A stretch of DNA of 64,000 nt from Agrypnia vestita (Eukaryota > Arthropoda > Insecta > Trichoptera > Phryganeidae). Below, in pieces: positions 1 to 10,458 of the stretch. Under the pieces are notes generated by a model. That model saw only the letters and a program-made list of their open reading frames with translations. It was not told the origin of the DNA and searched no databases. The stretch's first letter is position 1. The number at the start of each line of letters is the position of its first letter. The stretch is from the NCBI GenBank assembly GCA_016648135.1, contig JADDOH010005010.1, positions 28,543-92,542 on the forward strand, read 5' to 3'. The translations under genes were made by a program, and so were the position numbers.

Positions 1-260
1 TTATATAGAATAATACAAATTTATTCGCTTCAATACGAGTCAAATAAAATGATAAAATCCTTACAAAAATAATATTCTTCAAATTTCTGCAAGGTTTTAA
101 AAATTTTATTTGACTTGTATCAAAGCGAATAATTTTTTTAATTTTCTATATTAGTTACCGTATTAAAAGTCCAACGTTTTACAGAAAATAAGTCAGAAAT
201 ATTGAAAAAATGCAAACTTTAATCTCTTATCTCCGTAATTGTCGACAAAACCATCGACCC
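1..260. repeat. Truncated copy of a TIR/foldback element (family F1)
   Basis: Positions about 20-133 form an imperfect palindrome: an arm with TTATTCGCTT and AGTCAAATAAAAT near 21-65 returns inverted near 83-133, ending AAAGCGAATAA. The same sequence, followed by a TTTTACAGAAAATAAGTCAG-like stretch (176-200), recurs near 20460, 26330 and 41880, so this is a dispersed non-autonomous element. Its left end lies outside the window. No coding sequence is seen. Confidence 0.5.
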
Positions 261-790
261 AAAGTGAAAATAATATTTTCTATTCAAAATTTAATGAGGA
301 ATACTCCCCCGAAGTTTTTGCTACTATATACTATTAGCTATACGACACCCCTTATAAGATTCGGTATATAAACAAATAAATACAAATTAAGTAATCTATG
401 TGTCTTTAACAAACGATACTTATAACAAATTTGTCCCATATTGTAGTGTACCTACTACCTTTAATATCATAAGTTTCCGCTTCACATTCTCCACAAAAAA
501 TTGCTTTTTACTCCCTTTATATTAACTCGTGGCGTCTGTCTGTTTGTTTATTTGACGTAAAAACTTTTTGTTTTATTTATAACTCTTTTTCCGTGATCCA
601 ATCAAGCTGAAACTTTGCAACCAGACTCCTGGCGACAATCAAGAAGATCTGTCATATTTTCGTTAAAAAAAATTAATAATTATCGTATAATTTTGGATTT
701 TTAGAAATTTTTAATAGTTTTTTCATACAACTTACTCAGTTGTATGAAAATATTTCGACGCATCTGGTAGACACTAAACCTGATTATATA

Positions 791-2081
791 AGGTCCTTAC
801 ATATGAAATTGGCGTTTTGCCGTACTGGCAAATTTGATCTCAAATATCTTCTCTTTGGTTAGGAATTCCAAATCCAAATTTATACAGCTATTTACTCATG
901 TATTTGTGTTTTGAAAATTATAATTCATTTGTTTTTTCCTCAATTATTTTCTTCTTTGCGTCACTCAGTCTACAAAATGAAAAACTTGGAATATCGCGTT
1001 ATTTACGAGTACGAGTTCCACCGTGGCACCAGTGCTGCAGAAACGGCTCGAAGGATTAATGAGAGGATTAATTGTGTATGGCGACGGTGCCGCAAAAGAA
1101 AACACAGTGCGTTTTTGGTTCCAACGTTTTCGTTCTGGAAATTTCGACCTGCAGAACAAGCCCTGTGGACGGCCGGAGACCAAAGTTGATAATGAAGAAT
1201 TGAAGGCTATTGTGGAAGCGGATCCATCGCAAACCACATCCGAGTTAGCTGCAGGCTGCGGTGTTAGTGATAAAACTGTTTTAATCCACTTGAAGCAAAT
1301 TGGTAAGGTGAAAAAGCTTGAAAGGTGGGTACCTCACGAATTGAGTGAAGCAAATCAACAAACGCGCGTTGACTGCTGCGTTGCATTACTCAACCGGCAC
1401 AATAATGAAGGGATTTTAAATCGAATCATTACCTGTGATGAAAAGTGGATCCTGTACGATAATCGGAAGCGCTCATCGCAATGGCTGAACCCTGCCGAAC
1501 CAGCCAAACCATGCCCCAAGCGAAAATTGACTCCAAAAAAGTTACTTGTGAGCGTTTGGTGGACTAGTGCTGGTGTCGTTCACTACAATTTTCTTCAATC
1601 TGGCCAGACGATTACGGCAGATGTCTATTGTCAGCAACTGCAAACCATGATGGAAAAGCTAGTTGCTAAACAACCGAGGCTGGTTAATCGCTCTAGGCCA
1701 CTGCTGCTTCATGATAACGCTAGACGACACACTGCACAACAGACGGCTACCAAATTAGAGGAGCTTCAATTGGAATGTCTTATACATCCACCGTACTCTC
1801 CGGACCTTGCCCCAACAGATCACCATTTTTTTCGAAATTTGGATAACTTCTTGCACAGAAAAAAATTCAACTCCGATGGGGCAGTCCAAACCGCCTTCAA
1901 AAATTTTATTGATTCCCGTCCGAATGGTTTTTTTAGTAAAGGGATCGATGAACTACCTATGAGATGGCAAAAGTGCATAGATAGCAATGGTACATACTTT
2001 GATTAAATAAATATATTATAATAAAAAAAATCGGCTTTATGTTCCTCCCATACTAAACGCCAATTTCATATGTAAGGACCT
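791..2081 (+). mobile_element. mariner transposon, copy 1
   Basis: Inverted ends of 26-27 bp are visible: GGTCCTTACATATGAAATTG from 792 and its complement ending GGACC at 2080. The right end is followed by TA. On the left one extra A separates TA (789-790) from GGTCC, so the usual TA duplication is off by one base. A near-identical, oppositely oriented copy lies at 48738-50017, which fixes the ends. The transposase inside is frameshifted (separate entry). This copy sits inside another repeat (510-2203). Confidence 0.92.
977..2006 (+). pseudogene. mariner transposase (DD34D, cecropia/Hsmar1-like), frameshifted
   Basis: The product would be a cut-and-paste transposase that binds the mariner ends through an N-terminal paired-like helix-turn-helix region and cleaves them with a DD34D catalytic domain. 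Translation starts at ATG 977 (MKNLEYRVIYEYEF). A 10-bp duplication, GAGGATTAAT at 1063-1072, absent from the copy at 48813-49832, shifts the frame; the rest reads in the frame that is open from 1023. Visible there are the linker motif WVPHEL, the first catalytic Asp in TCDEKW, the second in HDNAR and the third in PTDHHFF, with 34 residues between the last two. Compared with copy 2, the HDNARPH proline is Arg and the Tyr after the third Asp is His. The Asp triad itself is kept, but the frameshift should leave it inactive. Confidence 0.93.
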
Positions 2082-2224
2082 AATAGTATAATTTTGGATT
2101 TTTGGAAATTTTTTATTACTCCCTTTCGTGGAGTCGCCCGACCGAAGCCCAACGCGTAGGTTAAGCGCCAAACTAGTTTCCACTAGTATATGAGAAAGGG
2201 AGTATAATAAAAACTTCGTTTTTA

Positions 2225-2390
2225 TGGGTTTGTTTTTTTTATTTTTGTTCGTTTTTTCAAATCACAACAGGCCACTAGGCCCAACATCCAAACTTGGGTA
2301 AATCACGTAAATGTACTATAACCTCATCGGGAATCGAACCTGGAACCATTGGCATTGGAAGCCAGTATCAGGCCCACTGGACCACGAGGT
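2225..2390 (-). mobile_element. tRNA-derived SINE or tRNA pseudogene (Gly/Trp-like head)
   Basis: Read on the minus strand, 2390-2321 folds like a tRNA: a 7-bp acceptor stem (ACCTCGT with ATGAGGT, one G-U pair), an A box around TGGTCCAGTGG and a B box GGTTCGATTCC. The anticodon arm can be drawn two ways, giving CCA (Trp) or TCC (Gly), and its stem has a mismatch, so a functional tRNA is unlikely. Downstream on the minus strand is about 70 bp of unrelated body and an A-rich tail (T-rich at 2225-2247 on +). AATGTACTA-like sequence on both sides of the head (about 2310 and 2400) may be chance or a target duplication. Confidence 0.5.
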
Positions 2391-2399
2391 CAATACATG

Positions 2400-3660
2400 T
2401 AATGTACTACTCGACTGATTAATCACCTTTACTGACGCTTTTATTTCTCAATGTGCCGAATAAATAAATTGATAAGCATAACGCACATCTATTTGTAAAT
2501 AAGTAAGTACTTTTTATTATTTTATAGTGTGTCATTGAAAGGTTTCTGGGCCCAGAGCTGCTCGCCATGATACTTTTAATTTTAATCTTTTCCAATGTCA
2601 GCTTGATAAATACAAAATGATTCGTTTTCATCTTTATTGTTTCTTTGAGTCCAATCTTCAAATATAAATAAAACGCTGATTCTGCGGTATATTTTTCTTG
2701 CAAGTTTTTTCAATGTGGAGAAACTGGCAAACATTGTTTGTATTATGAATCATTTTCTTAATCCTAATTCAATTATATTTTTTATTGAAAATTACACATT
2801 TTTACAAAAATTTCAAAAAATTCGATTGTCTTATATGAAATCTTGCAAAAGATTCAACTAAATCGGGTCTTATTGAAATTATTATTTCTTTTTTAATAGA
2901 TAATAAAGTTTATTACAAATATTAGCCCTTCATCAGTTTTTAATTTCACTTTAGCTCTTAGACAGGGGATTTTCAAACGAATCTTACCCCGCCTTATCTA
3001 TTACCGTGTTAATACTAGTATATATTCAAAGCCTTAGTAAAATATTATAGGTTGAGTAATATAATTTTTATATAGTTACTGCGTAATCTTTAAACATTTT
3101 TCAAATATATAATGCTTAAAAGTTACAATAAATAAAAAGTAGAGAATTATATAAACGAATATTTCTCATTACCTAGAGATGTTAGTAGAACCAAAGTTCA
3201 TCAAACACACTAATATATACTTATTTATTGTTATGTTGGTAATTTGCATTAACCTACGTAAGTATTTGCCTCGTACAAGCTACTGTAGGTACACGCTACT
3301 TGCCGATTCCCTGACTATTGATCCCCGTCAGTTCGTCCCCGATACTTGATCCCCAGTAATCGATCCCTTACACAATGTTAAAAATATATATTATGTTTAT
3401 ATGGATATTATAGATAGTAGCAAATTTATAAAAATATTGTTCTCGTACGAAATTACATATAAGTTCATATGATTAATAATGTTTTCATATTGACCATAAA
3501 TTGTTATGTTAAATAATAGTAATAAAGCACGTTAATTTTTTTTTTTTACATTTTCATTCAGTTTTTAAGTTTCATGTTACTTGCATTTTAATATAATTGA
3601 TATACAACGTAGTTAAAATAATTTAAATAAACATAATTTATTTAAATGATACTATAGAAT
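2400..3660. other. AT-rich stretch without recognised features
   Basis: I see no gene, tRNA or well-bounded repeat here. The open frame on the minus strand at 2419-2703 has AT-driven composition and no recognisable motif, so I do not call it a gene. Confidence 0.5.
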
Positions 3661-3663
3661 TAA

Positions 3664-3846
3664 TAGCTTGTTGGTCTTGTGGTTAGGACTCTTGCCTCGC
3701 GATTCAAAGGTCGCGGTTTCGAATCTTACTCAGACCAGCAAGTTAGTCCTATTTTCATAGCACAAGCGTTTAGCTTAGTTTGAAAATAGTAAGAATATTG
3801 ATGTGACACGTATTCCGTGTTCGCATCTCAATTTAAAAAAAAAATA
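3664..3846 (+). mobile_element. tRNA-derived SINE (family S1), copy 1
   Basis: The head has an RNA polymerase III A box (TCTTGTGGTTAGGACT) and B box (GGTCGCGGTTTCGAATC). The outer bases CTTGTTGGTC and GACCAGCAAG pair over 10 bp with one G-U pair, longer than a normal acceptor stem. The body contains CATAGCACAAGCGTTTAGCT and TGACACGTATTCCGTG and ends in an A run. Other copies are at 16052-16239 (-), 18499-18678 (+), 23019-23158 (+) and 44207-44361 (-). Confidence 0.85.
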
Positions 3847-4732
3847 CAAAACTGTTTTACATAAAACTTAGCCATGTATCGATTAGTCATACTACACTAT
3901 AAATATAGTTTTAAATAAATTAATAAGTGATCATTACACTGGTTACAAAACATTAACTACATACGTTATGTGACTTTAAAAAAACTGTTATATTTTACTC
4001 TCTTTTATAAAACTAATGTAGAGGTAACATAGTTGATGTGTTTTAACCAATTTAACGCTTATCATGAAAAATGTCTTCAATTTTAATCCATCAATAATAT
4101 AACTTAAATGCTATAGGACTCTAAAATTGTACATGTTTCCTAACAAATTTATTAATTATTCAAATATTTTAGAACCTTCAACTAAAGTTTTAGCATCAAG
4201 TGGAGTTTCATAAATGTTCTTAGTTATATTATTTTCATACAAAAAAAAACAATTACACAGGGATAAAATTAATTTATTGTTCAATATTTTTCCATTTTGT
4301 GGACTTAAAAAGTCTATAGCTATACTTCATTAAAAAATGCTCGTATTTTTATGTAAAAACATATACAATAACACATTGGTGCCATTATTTTAGTATTTTT
4401 AAAATGATTTATTTGGTAATTGAGATTAAAGCCTATTCAATTAAGTGTTATTTTGTGGATAATTTTCTTTCACCTTTCTGGGAGCTAAATAAATCCTCTC
4501 ATTGCCATGTTAGTGATTCCACTTCTTTACTTGAGATAAAAATGCAGAGCTTGCCATGTACATTTTTACGTTTTTTGAATTCCTAAATTAAGATGAAAAT
4601 TTTTTAAGATCCTGAGCAATGGCTCCGATTTCAGGGCACAATATTTCTTTAGTAGTTAACAATGAAAAAGTACAACGAATTTAATAAATTTCACGATTTC
4701 ATTAATACTGGATGTACTTACTACTAAGATAT

Positions 4733-5600
4733 GAGGAGAATAAAACTTAGCTGTGTCAACAGAAAATCAAATATACATTATTTAAAAATACGTTAATGTG
4801 TCTTGAAAGAAAAGTCTTTGACGAGTACATAAATTCTTTACAAAAATTCTGGATATTTAATATTAAGCTAACTTTCTTAGTTACCGTCCTATCTCCACGC
4901 AATAGGTACTTCAAAGTATGGAAAAATATACCACTGCTAAAAAACGAAAATGACAATAATAGGTTTGAAAATATTTTTAATTTAAAATATAGATTACATT
5001 TTATAATTGCTTTTTTTATTAATGAGGAGAATAAAACTTAGCTGTGTAAACAGAAAATCAAATATATAGTATTTAAAAATATGTTAGTGTGTCTTGAAAG
5101 AAAAGTCTTTGACGAGTACATAAATTTCTTTAAAAAATTCTGGATATTTAATATTAAGCTAACTCTCTTAGATACCGTCCTATCTCCAAGCAATAGGTAC
5201 TTCAAAGTATGGAAAAATATACCACTGCTAAAAAACGAAAATGACAATAATAGGTTTGTAAATATTTTTAATTTAAAATATAGATTACATTTTATAATTG
5301 CTTTTTTTAATAATGAGGAGAATAAAACTTAGCTGTGTAAGCAGAAAATCAAATATATAGTATTTAAAAATATGTTAGTGTGTCTTGAAAGAAAAGTCTT
5401 TGACGAGTACATTAATTCATTACAAAAATTCTGGATATTTAATATTAAGCTAACTCTCTTAGTTACCGTCCTCTCCACGTAACAGGTACTTCAAAGTATG
5501 GAAAAATATACCACTGCTAAAAAACGAAAATAACAATAATAGGTTTGTAAATATTTTTAATTTAAAATATAGATTACATTTTATAATTGCTTATTTTATT
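4733..5600. repeat. Three-unit tandem repeat, period 291 bp
   Basis: Units begin with GAGGAGAATAAAACTTAGCT at 4733, 5024 and 5315, an exact 291-bp spacing; the third unit ends near 5600. They differ by scattered substitutions plus a 2-base deletion in the third. The first two units keep an open + frame (4796-5041 and 5081-5332) and a minus frame (4756-4956 and 5038-5247), but the composition is AT-driven and the third unit is frameshifted, so I do not call genes. It resembles a short satellite array. Confidence 0.9.
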
Positions 5601-6648
5601 AAAATAAAGATTACATTTTATGAAAATATTTTGGACTAATTTCCGATTCTGAGCAGAAAAACTTTCAGTGTCATCATTTGGCAAGATTTTACGAATTTGC
5701 AATGCCTGCTACGTGTACCTACATATACTTGTGGAGGAGCCTCGAGAGGGGGCTAAGATTACAGAATGTTTCAAATTTCTGTTAAGTTAACAGTACAAGT
5801 CATGCTTCGCAGAAATAGTTCTTAAACTGGTTGAATTATATTTGCATATTATAATGGAAGTGCCTATTGAATTTCCTGAATACATTTTACATTTTCCGTA
5901 TATGAAATGTATATATTATCACACAAAGGTATTTATTACGGTCGCACGATATTTCGGATTGGATCATATTTTCAATTCCAATGTACATAATATGTATGTG
6001 AATTAGCATACTATTTTGTGGACGATTTTAAGAAAGATTTAAAAATAAACAAGTCAAGCAAATACAAGCAATGAAGGGTTCAGTGCTTAACAATGGCTAA
6101 TTTATTATATAATCTGCTAGTAATGATTTTGTTGACCAGCATTTCAAATTTGAATCGAGAAAAAAGATAATAAATAACAAAGAGGAAACTCTGTCATGTA
6201 AATTATAAAACAAATAAGCTTATGCAGTATGCGGTTTTCTTATACCTACTCAAGATTTACATAGAGTCAATATACTGTGAGTATGTGTCAATATACTGTG
6301 ATTAAGTGTCATGTGTTTTGATGACTACTTTAAAATAAAACTCCCAAAGATAACCTAACCTAACCTTAACCATCTTAATAAAATAATTATTAAAAATATT
6401 AACTAATTACAATGTTGTAAAATAAATTTCAATTAATTAAAACGTTGTAAAATTAATTTAAAATGCGTTGTCAAAAATGCGAAACAAAATCACTGTTTTT
6501 AAGGTTGTCTGGGCCATTCAGGCCCGCTTTAATATGTGATCTGTTGATATAAATTTAAAAAAACTACAATTTGAATATTAATTACATTTTGTTACTATTA
6601 ATTCAAACTCCTAACTATTAATGACCACGCCTACATGCCCACCGGACT
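5601..6648. other. No gene; AT-rich with short repeats
   Basis: This stretch holds a fragment resembling the end of family F1 (AAAATATTTTGGACTAA near 5623), a short duplicated GTGTCAATATACTGTGA (around 6268 and 6285) and three CCTAA units near 6354. None has clear boundaries. Confidence 0.4.
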
Positions 6649-7009
6649 TGTGATGGTCGACATAGATATAGATTTAATGAATTTAGAAAATCCTAAAATA
6701 ATAATATTCAAAAAGCCAAGTATGGACATCAAAAATATATTTCTTCTGTTTGGAATCGTTTAAAAGTAAAAGCCTGATATATTTCTTCTTAAGATTCTAT
6801 GTATTACAAGAGGCTAACAAAATAATGAATACAAGTAATATTTCTTAGATCTTTATTATACCATAGATATAATTCTGTGTTAAATTAATATCGTTTGCCA
6901 ATCCTAATAGACTCGACCTTGTGAGTAGGTGCGAACGGACCTTTATTATTTATGAATCAGAACAGTAAGTCTCGTGTGTAGCGGGTGCTTAGCTATTATT
7001 TTAACGAAA

Positions 7010-7208
7010 CGGACCAATCACAGGCGCGCTTTGCCTTCGACGGGTTGAGCCAGTGGCGACCGTCCTGATGACTGAATCCAGCCAATGGCGAGCGCCGGCG
7101 GTGAGGTCATCGCGCATAGGATGAGTCACTGCACTAGCGTGGATTTCAGAGGTATGGTGAAATCGTTACTATAAAAGGAGCGAACACGATATACTCAGCC
7201 CCTTCAGT
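7010..7208 (+). promoter_or_regulatory. Pol II core promoter module of copy A
   Basis: CCAAT motifs occur in GGACCAATCACAG (around 7012) and AGCCAATGGCG (around 7080). A TATA box TATAAAAG lies at 7170-7177, and an arthropod initiator-like TCAGT at 7204-7208, 34 bp downstream, gives a normal TATA-to-start distance. Copy B keeps the same TATA (59055-59062 on the minus strand) and initiator (59024-59028). That transcription starts here is inferred from motifs only. Confidence 0.55.
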
Positions 7209-7853
7209 TCGAGACCAGACCTGCCAGCGGAAGCGCTGCCCGAGAGACTACTGCCAGAGACTTCATTTGGAGAACAGCATTTGCGGACGGAGTTGCTGCC
7301 CGGACGTATGGAGGAATCTACCATTCATCAGTACCAGAGAGGATCATACCGCCACTGTGTAACAGCTAAGGAACATATTTATATTATCTATTACGGTTAA
7401 TTATTTTCACTATCGAAATGTATTTATTTTGGGACTATTTGAGTTCGGAATAATTGTGTAATTAAATATCACGATTGCTTGTGTGATATTGGTTCAAATC
7501 GTACGAGAATTCCTTCCAAACGGATGTATTTTTATGCAAAGCGAATTTCATACCGTTTATGCTGAAAATTGAATACACGGAGTTCTATATGAATTACTTA
7601 GTAGCATTATAATAATTACTGTATTGCGTAGGTATTGCGCAATCATTACACTCGGTCTACAACTAACTCTTTATGAATCGAGTACCTCGGTATATTCAGC
7701 TTAATAAGTGGCTTCAGAATGACGAGTAAAGGACAGAATGGGGAGATCTAACTAAAGATTGGGGATATCTGGTTTGTGTTAGCCTAGCTGGCTGAGGGGT
7801 GGATGATTGCCGGCACTTGGGCGTGGAACCCGCACAAGCCCCTGCAGGGCCCC

Positions 7854-8064
7854 TTAAAGGCGGGGTCCTCCTTGTTGCTCGGGGTCGTCAATAAACCGAC
7901 CACCTAACCTCATCTGGCGCAAACTACTTAAACCAACAAAAAGGTTCCCTTTGTCTTTGGAAGGATTTCCATGCTTGAATGCTGTAAAACCTTGATAGAA
8001 AACGTTAACTTCTATTTCGTCCTCTGTAAGAAAGACAGGGCCAGAATAAATATAAAAATCATTC
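7854..8064 (-). other. Conserved 70-residue open frame in copy A, coding status unknown
   Basis: The minus strand reads NDFYIYSGPVFLTEDEIEVN and on to EQQGGPRL. It is residue-for-residue identical to 58143-58355 in copy B. It begins right after a stop with no ATG, and a strong 3' splice-site-like CTTTCTTACAG lies inside it, so it could be an internal exon of a transcript antisense to the promoter at 7170. Identity between copies reflects recent duplication and is not evidence of selection. I recognise no domain. Confidence 0.25.
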
Positions 8065-8245
8065 ACTCATATGGAATAGCTGGGATATTATAAATATGTT
8101 ACTAACACCCTAACATTTGACCAAAGTAAATGTTGCAAGATGCAGAATCGTGGGACGCCATTCTGAAAAGGCATAATGAGATTGCACAATAATTTGTAAC
8201 ATCGCTGACTATGCCCGCAAAGGAGGCTAATGTCGTCATCAATTC

Positions 8246-8523
8246 GTACCAAAAGAGTACATGATTCTTCAAACACCGGCCTAAAAGAAAGGCGCCTCAA
8301 GACAACACACATCATCAGAAACTCGTACCAAAAGAGTACGGCCTTCTCAATTATAAGCCTAAAAGAAGGGCGTCACGGGATCACATCTCGTAAAGAAGAG
8401 ATAGAGTCTCGGGATGCAGTAAGTTCCGGAGGAACAAGGGGGGCCGTTTAGTCACTTAGGAAGTCGGCCACCGGGTTTAGGCGGGCGCGGAGCCTCAACC
8501 CCTCTCAGCAGAGATGCTGAGGG
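8246..8523 (+). other. Serial small-hairpin array (structured RNA candidate), copy A
   Basis: Five short stems follow each other with similar A-rich loops: 8246-8260 (GTAC stem, loop CAAAAGA), 8279-8293 (GCCT/AGGC, loop AAAAGAA), 8324-8340 (CGTAC stem, loop CAAAAGA), 8357-8371 (GCCT/GGGC, loop AAAAGAA) and 8385-8402 (ATCTC/GAGAT, loop GTAAAGAA). Then come a 9-position GC-rich stem with one mismatch (8474-8500) and a perfect 7-bp stem CTCAGCA/TGCTGAG around a GAGA loop (8504-8521). In copy B the loops are kept and hairpin 4 changes only at a loop base. The function is unknown; protein-binding or packaging sites are possible. Confidence 0.6.
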
Positions 8524-9656
8524 TTTAAAAAACCAAAACTTAGCATTCAAAGAAACTATTATTTCATATAAACTCACGGGCTGTTGTAGAATCCTTTCGA
8601 ACAAACCATCCCCGAGACCTTATCTACTTATTTATAAAGAAGTTTCGCTTCAAAAATGTCGTATTTCGTAAATAGCAAATATATGTATTATTTTCTCACG
8701 CAATTAATATGAACAGGTTCATACACGTCTAAGACGACACCATTCAAGGTAAGAATTTGCTAATACAAAGTGTTTATGATTATTAATTTCAATGTTATTT
8801 AATATGTGTGAATTTTTCCCTTTGCGCCGTTCGAACGATTTTACTGGTTTGTCTCCAATCGAAAATGTTTTATTTCTAATACACGAATTCTTTCTAGTGA
8901 ACGTATTTTATTGTAACATAAATGTATAGATTATTAGGTTCGTTAGATGATTTTATTACGTAATATTATGCAATTGTTTCCACACTGCTCCTATAAAAGA
9001 ATTTGAAGTTATTACGATACACAACGGGGTCCTTCATCCATTAGACGAATCATGTGCCAATTCAACGACGTATTACGAATAGTATATATTGTATTTATCG
9101 AGATTTAGTCGCATTTATTATTTCTAGTGAGGTTTTTAGTATTGGTTCCAGGCGCCATTATGAGGCGGAAATAGTTCATATTCATAGCCCGACTGCAATA
9201 GGTATTTTTGTCGCGTAAGAGGTAGCACTTTTAGGAATATAACTGTGTTTTATGTTTCGTCCCTGACGGACAGGATGGTATAGCTATGGCTATTTAGGTA
9301 ATATACTTAGTAAATGCAAAGGGCATTAGGTATTATCGATTTCGTCTGCGAACCCAAGATGTTAGTTAATATTTTTAGTTAATATTGCATTCAAAAGCGC
9401 AATTTTCACAGAATAATTATTTTCAGTTAATACGTTTTTTTTAGTTAATTTATCGTATAGAATAATTTCTGATAGTATAGAACATTATTTCATATGAAAA
9501 GTTGAATTTTAGTAGTAGTAATATTTCTGTATTGAATATTTAAGTTTTAACAACTGTATCGCTACATCATATGGTTGAAGTCGACCGGTTGCATCCTGTC
9601 GCTCAATCGCGCGCGCTCACATATAAGAATAATGAAATATTTAATAATCCAATATA

Positions 9657-9869
9657 TTGTATTTTGAACGCGACGTTTTGCTACTTACTAACCTTCATTA
9701 TTTAGTAGGACCCACATTAGGGTCATCTTACATCGTTAGCCGTGAAAAGAATATGATTTACATTGATTTGCAATGGAATGATTTGTATTATAGATTTGCT
9801 TCGCCTTATATATTCAACACACACCCCATGGGATGTCTAACTCTGGTGCCGGACCAGGAGCTATACTAA
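9657..9869 (+). other. Short open frame near the 3' end of copy A
   Basis: The frame ends CLTLVPDQELY-stop. The matching frame of copy B (minus strand, 56425-56610) ends ITLVPDQEIDWISTFNKATP followed by FDEELY, so copy A has lost 16 codons between two similar GAG-containing sites. The shared DNA TGGTGCCGGACC also resembles a retroelement primer-binding site, so this may be non-coding leader. I recognise no protein family. Confidence 0.25.
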
Positions 9870-10458
9870 ATTATTATTAAATGTATCAAGGCCCCGAGGA
9901 CCCTCTATCTACCTGGGTCATTACAGACTCTAATCTTTATCCCTCACGCTGTCCTTTAGTTTAGTATTAGTTACATTACTGAATATGATGCATTAGCATC
10001 GAAAACGTTCTAATAATTATAAACAAATAATAAAAGTAAACAAAGATATCATTTTTTAATATACTTTTTATAAAAATTATTTTTAATTTTATACACTAAG
10101 ACTTGCAGTAAGTACTGTGTGCTTTGTTTTTTCCCAGAACATATAGGTAATATTGTTCTTGTTAACTTCGAATGAGGAAAACTTGACAGTTAAATAAAAA
10201 AAGAGGTTTAGTGTGGTAATTTATCTTTTTGTTTGCCATTTTTCATACCATTACTATTCATTCATCACACGTGGTATCACCGTGGACATGTTTGCTGAAA
10301 TTGTTCTGTCAGTGGATGTCGACATTGTTTGATGAAAAGCCATTTAGAATATCCATAAACAAAAATTTTTAAGGAAAATTTACCTCGTGTAATATTATTT
10401 GTATTTATCTATTCGTATTGGTGAAAGCTGTTCATAGCTTAAACATAACATTAAATCA

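Larger units (their letters stand above)
510..2203. mobile_element. TIR element with ACTCCCTTT ends, interrupted by a mariner
   Basis: ACTCCCTTT at 510-518 and its complement AAAGGGAGT at 2195-2203 would be the ends of one element of about 400 bp once the nested mariner (791-2081) is removed. A ~30-bp sequence containing GTATAATTTTGGATTTTT sits on both sides of the mariner (676-705 and 2087-2113) as a direct repeat. A perfect 13-bp hairpin with a TACTC loop lies at 720-750. The pairing of the two ends is inferred; no clear target-site duplication is seen. Confidence 0.4.
6649..9900 (+). mobile_element. Unclassified ~3.2-kb element, copy A
   Basis: Sequence from TGTGATGGTCGACATAG at 6649 to about 9900 is repeated in reverse orientation at 56380-59595 (copy B). 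Identity is very high between about 6650 and 9350: one 70-residue open frame is identical in both and another differs at 2 of 73 residues. It falls off from about 9360 to 9900. The left edge is sharp and begins TG, as LTRs do. Contents in order on +: CCAAT-type motifs and a TATA/initiator promoter (7010-7208), a GC-rich stretch, seven small hairpins (8246-8523), a splice-donor-like CAAGGTAAGAA at 8745, a short open frame to 9869, and AATAAA-like sites. No reverse transcriptase or transposase is seen. It could be an LTR-type element, a captured host transcript or a new class. Confidence 0.75.

Noticed and set aside
2321..2390. A functional tRNA gene (Gly or Trp) on the minus strand
   Set aside because: The fold is tRNA-like, but the anticodon arm has a mismatch and is ambiguous, and the head is followed by a body and an A-rich tail. 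SINE or pseudogene fits better.
6354..6373. Interstitial telomere repeat (CCTAA units)
   Set aside because: Only about three units, too short to distinguish from chance in AT-rich DNA.
8230..8451. 73-codon + frame in copy A, conserved in copy B
   Set aside because: The frame runs through the hairpin array and its conservation follows from recent duplication; no protein motif is seen.
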